This document shows, piece after piece, positions 19,636 to 19,705 of a stretch of 19,705 nucleotides of DNA; position 1 is the stretch's first letter; every line of letters starts with the position of its first letter. The notes below the pieces were generated by a model. The model was not told where the DNA came from and did no database searches. It worked only from the letters and a program-made list of their open reading frames with translations. A program made the translations under genes and the position numbers. Source of the DNA: Candidatus Peribacteria bacterium (GTDB taxonomy: Bacteria > Patescibacteria > JAEDAM01 > Absconditabacterales > Absconditicoccaceae); assembly GCA_031288635.1 (NCBI GenBank), contig JAITQZ010000019.1, forward strand, positions 1-19,705, given 5' to 3'.

Positions 19636-19699
19636 TGCACACTCAAATGATTATAGATTAGATACTTTAACTTCTAATCAAATCAACAATGAGTGTGCA
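19636..19699. repeat. Long interrupted inverted repeat at the window edge
   Basis: Outer arms TGCACACTCA (19636-19645) and TGAGTGTGCA (19690-19699) and inner arms GATTAGA (19656-19662) and TCTAATC (19673-19679) are nested symmetrically, with 10 nt between outer and inner arms on each side and a 10-nt loop. It could be the end of a mobile element, a terminator for a gene outside the window, or a recombination site. It lies upstream of purM. Confidence 0.6.
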
Positions 19700-19705
19700 A
19701 AAGAA

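Overview
This window most likely comes from a Patescibacteria (CPR) genome of the Absconditabacteria (SR1) / Gracilibacteria (BD1-5) group, in which UGA is read as glycine (translation table 25). The sequence supports this directly. Seven protein genes and the transposase are interrupted by in-frame TGA codons under the standard code and become full-length when TGA is read as Gly. Several of these TGAs sit where the family has an invariant glycine, and every gene finally stops at TAA or TAG. The DNA is AT-rich, compact and short of Shine-Dalgarno sites. A standard-code annotation would break most genes here, so the coordinates below are rebuilt with UGA = Gly.

Layout. 1-119: 3' end of a type I restriction specificity subunit (hsdS, + strand). 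244-3151: a complete 23S rRNA gene on the - strand, enclosed by a 36-bp processing stem, with no 16S or 5S gene next to it. 3181-3726: noncoding, with hairpins, a bidirectional terminator and a probable promoter. 3727-5075 (+): a membrane-anchored M15 D,D/L,D-carboxypeptidase followed 2 nt later by grpE. 5076-8246 (-): two membrane-anchored proteins in one transcription unit, possibly PilN/PilO-like but unproven. 8393-9088 (+): a DnaQ-type 3'-5' exonuclease, tail to tail with an unusual uvrB (9085-10797, -) that carries about 100 extra residues and lacks the C-terminal helicase domain.

10922-14464 (-) is a 1180-residue secreted adhesin-like protein with 18 in-frame UGA codons. It has a signal peptide, glycine-rich head repeats, a cysteine-rich middle and InlB-type repeats, and is driven by a near-consensus promoter. 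14564-16357 (-) is a CCA-adding/poly(A) polymerase-type nucleotidyltransferase with an HD domain, and 16447-16854 (-) a small zinc-ribbon protein. 16971-18099 (-) is an IS4-type transposase that itself uses UGA as Gly but carries a frameshift. 18345-19529 (-) is purM, which resembles the Bacteroidota form and has no UGA-Gly codon, suggesting transfer from a standard-code donor. The window ends in a long interrupted hairpin.

The genes fit a small host-associated cell with basic housekeeping functions (ribosome, chaperone, tRNA end repair, DNA repair, wall trimming), a large surface protein that may bind a host cell, and imported genes (hsdS, IS, purM) at the edges.
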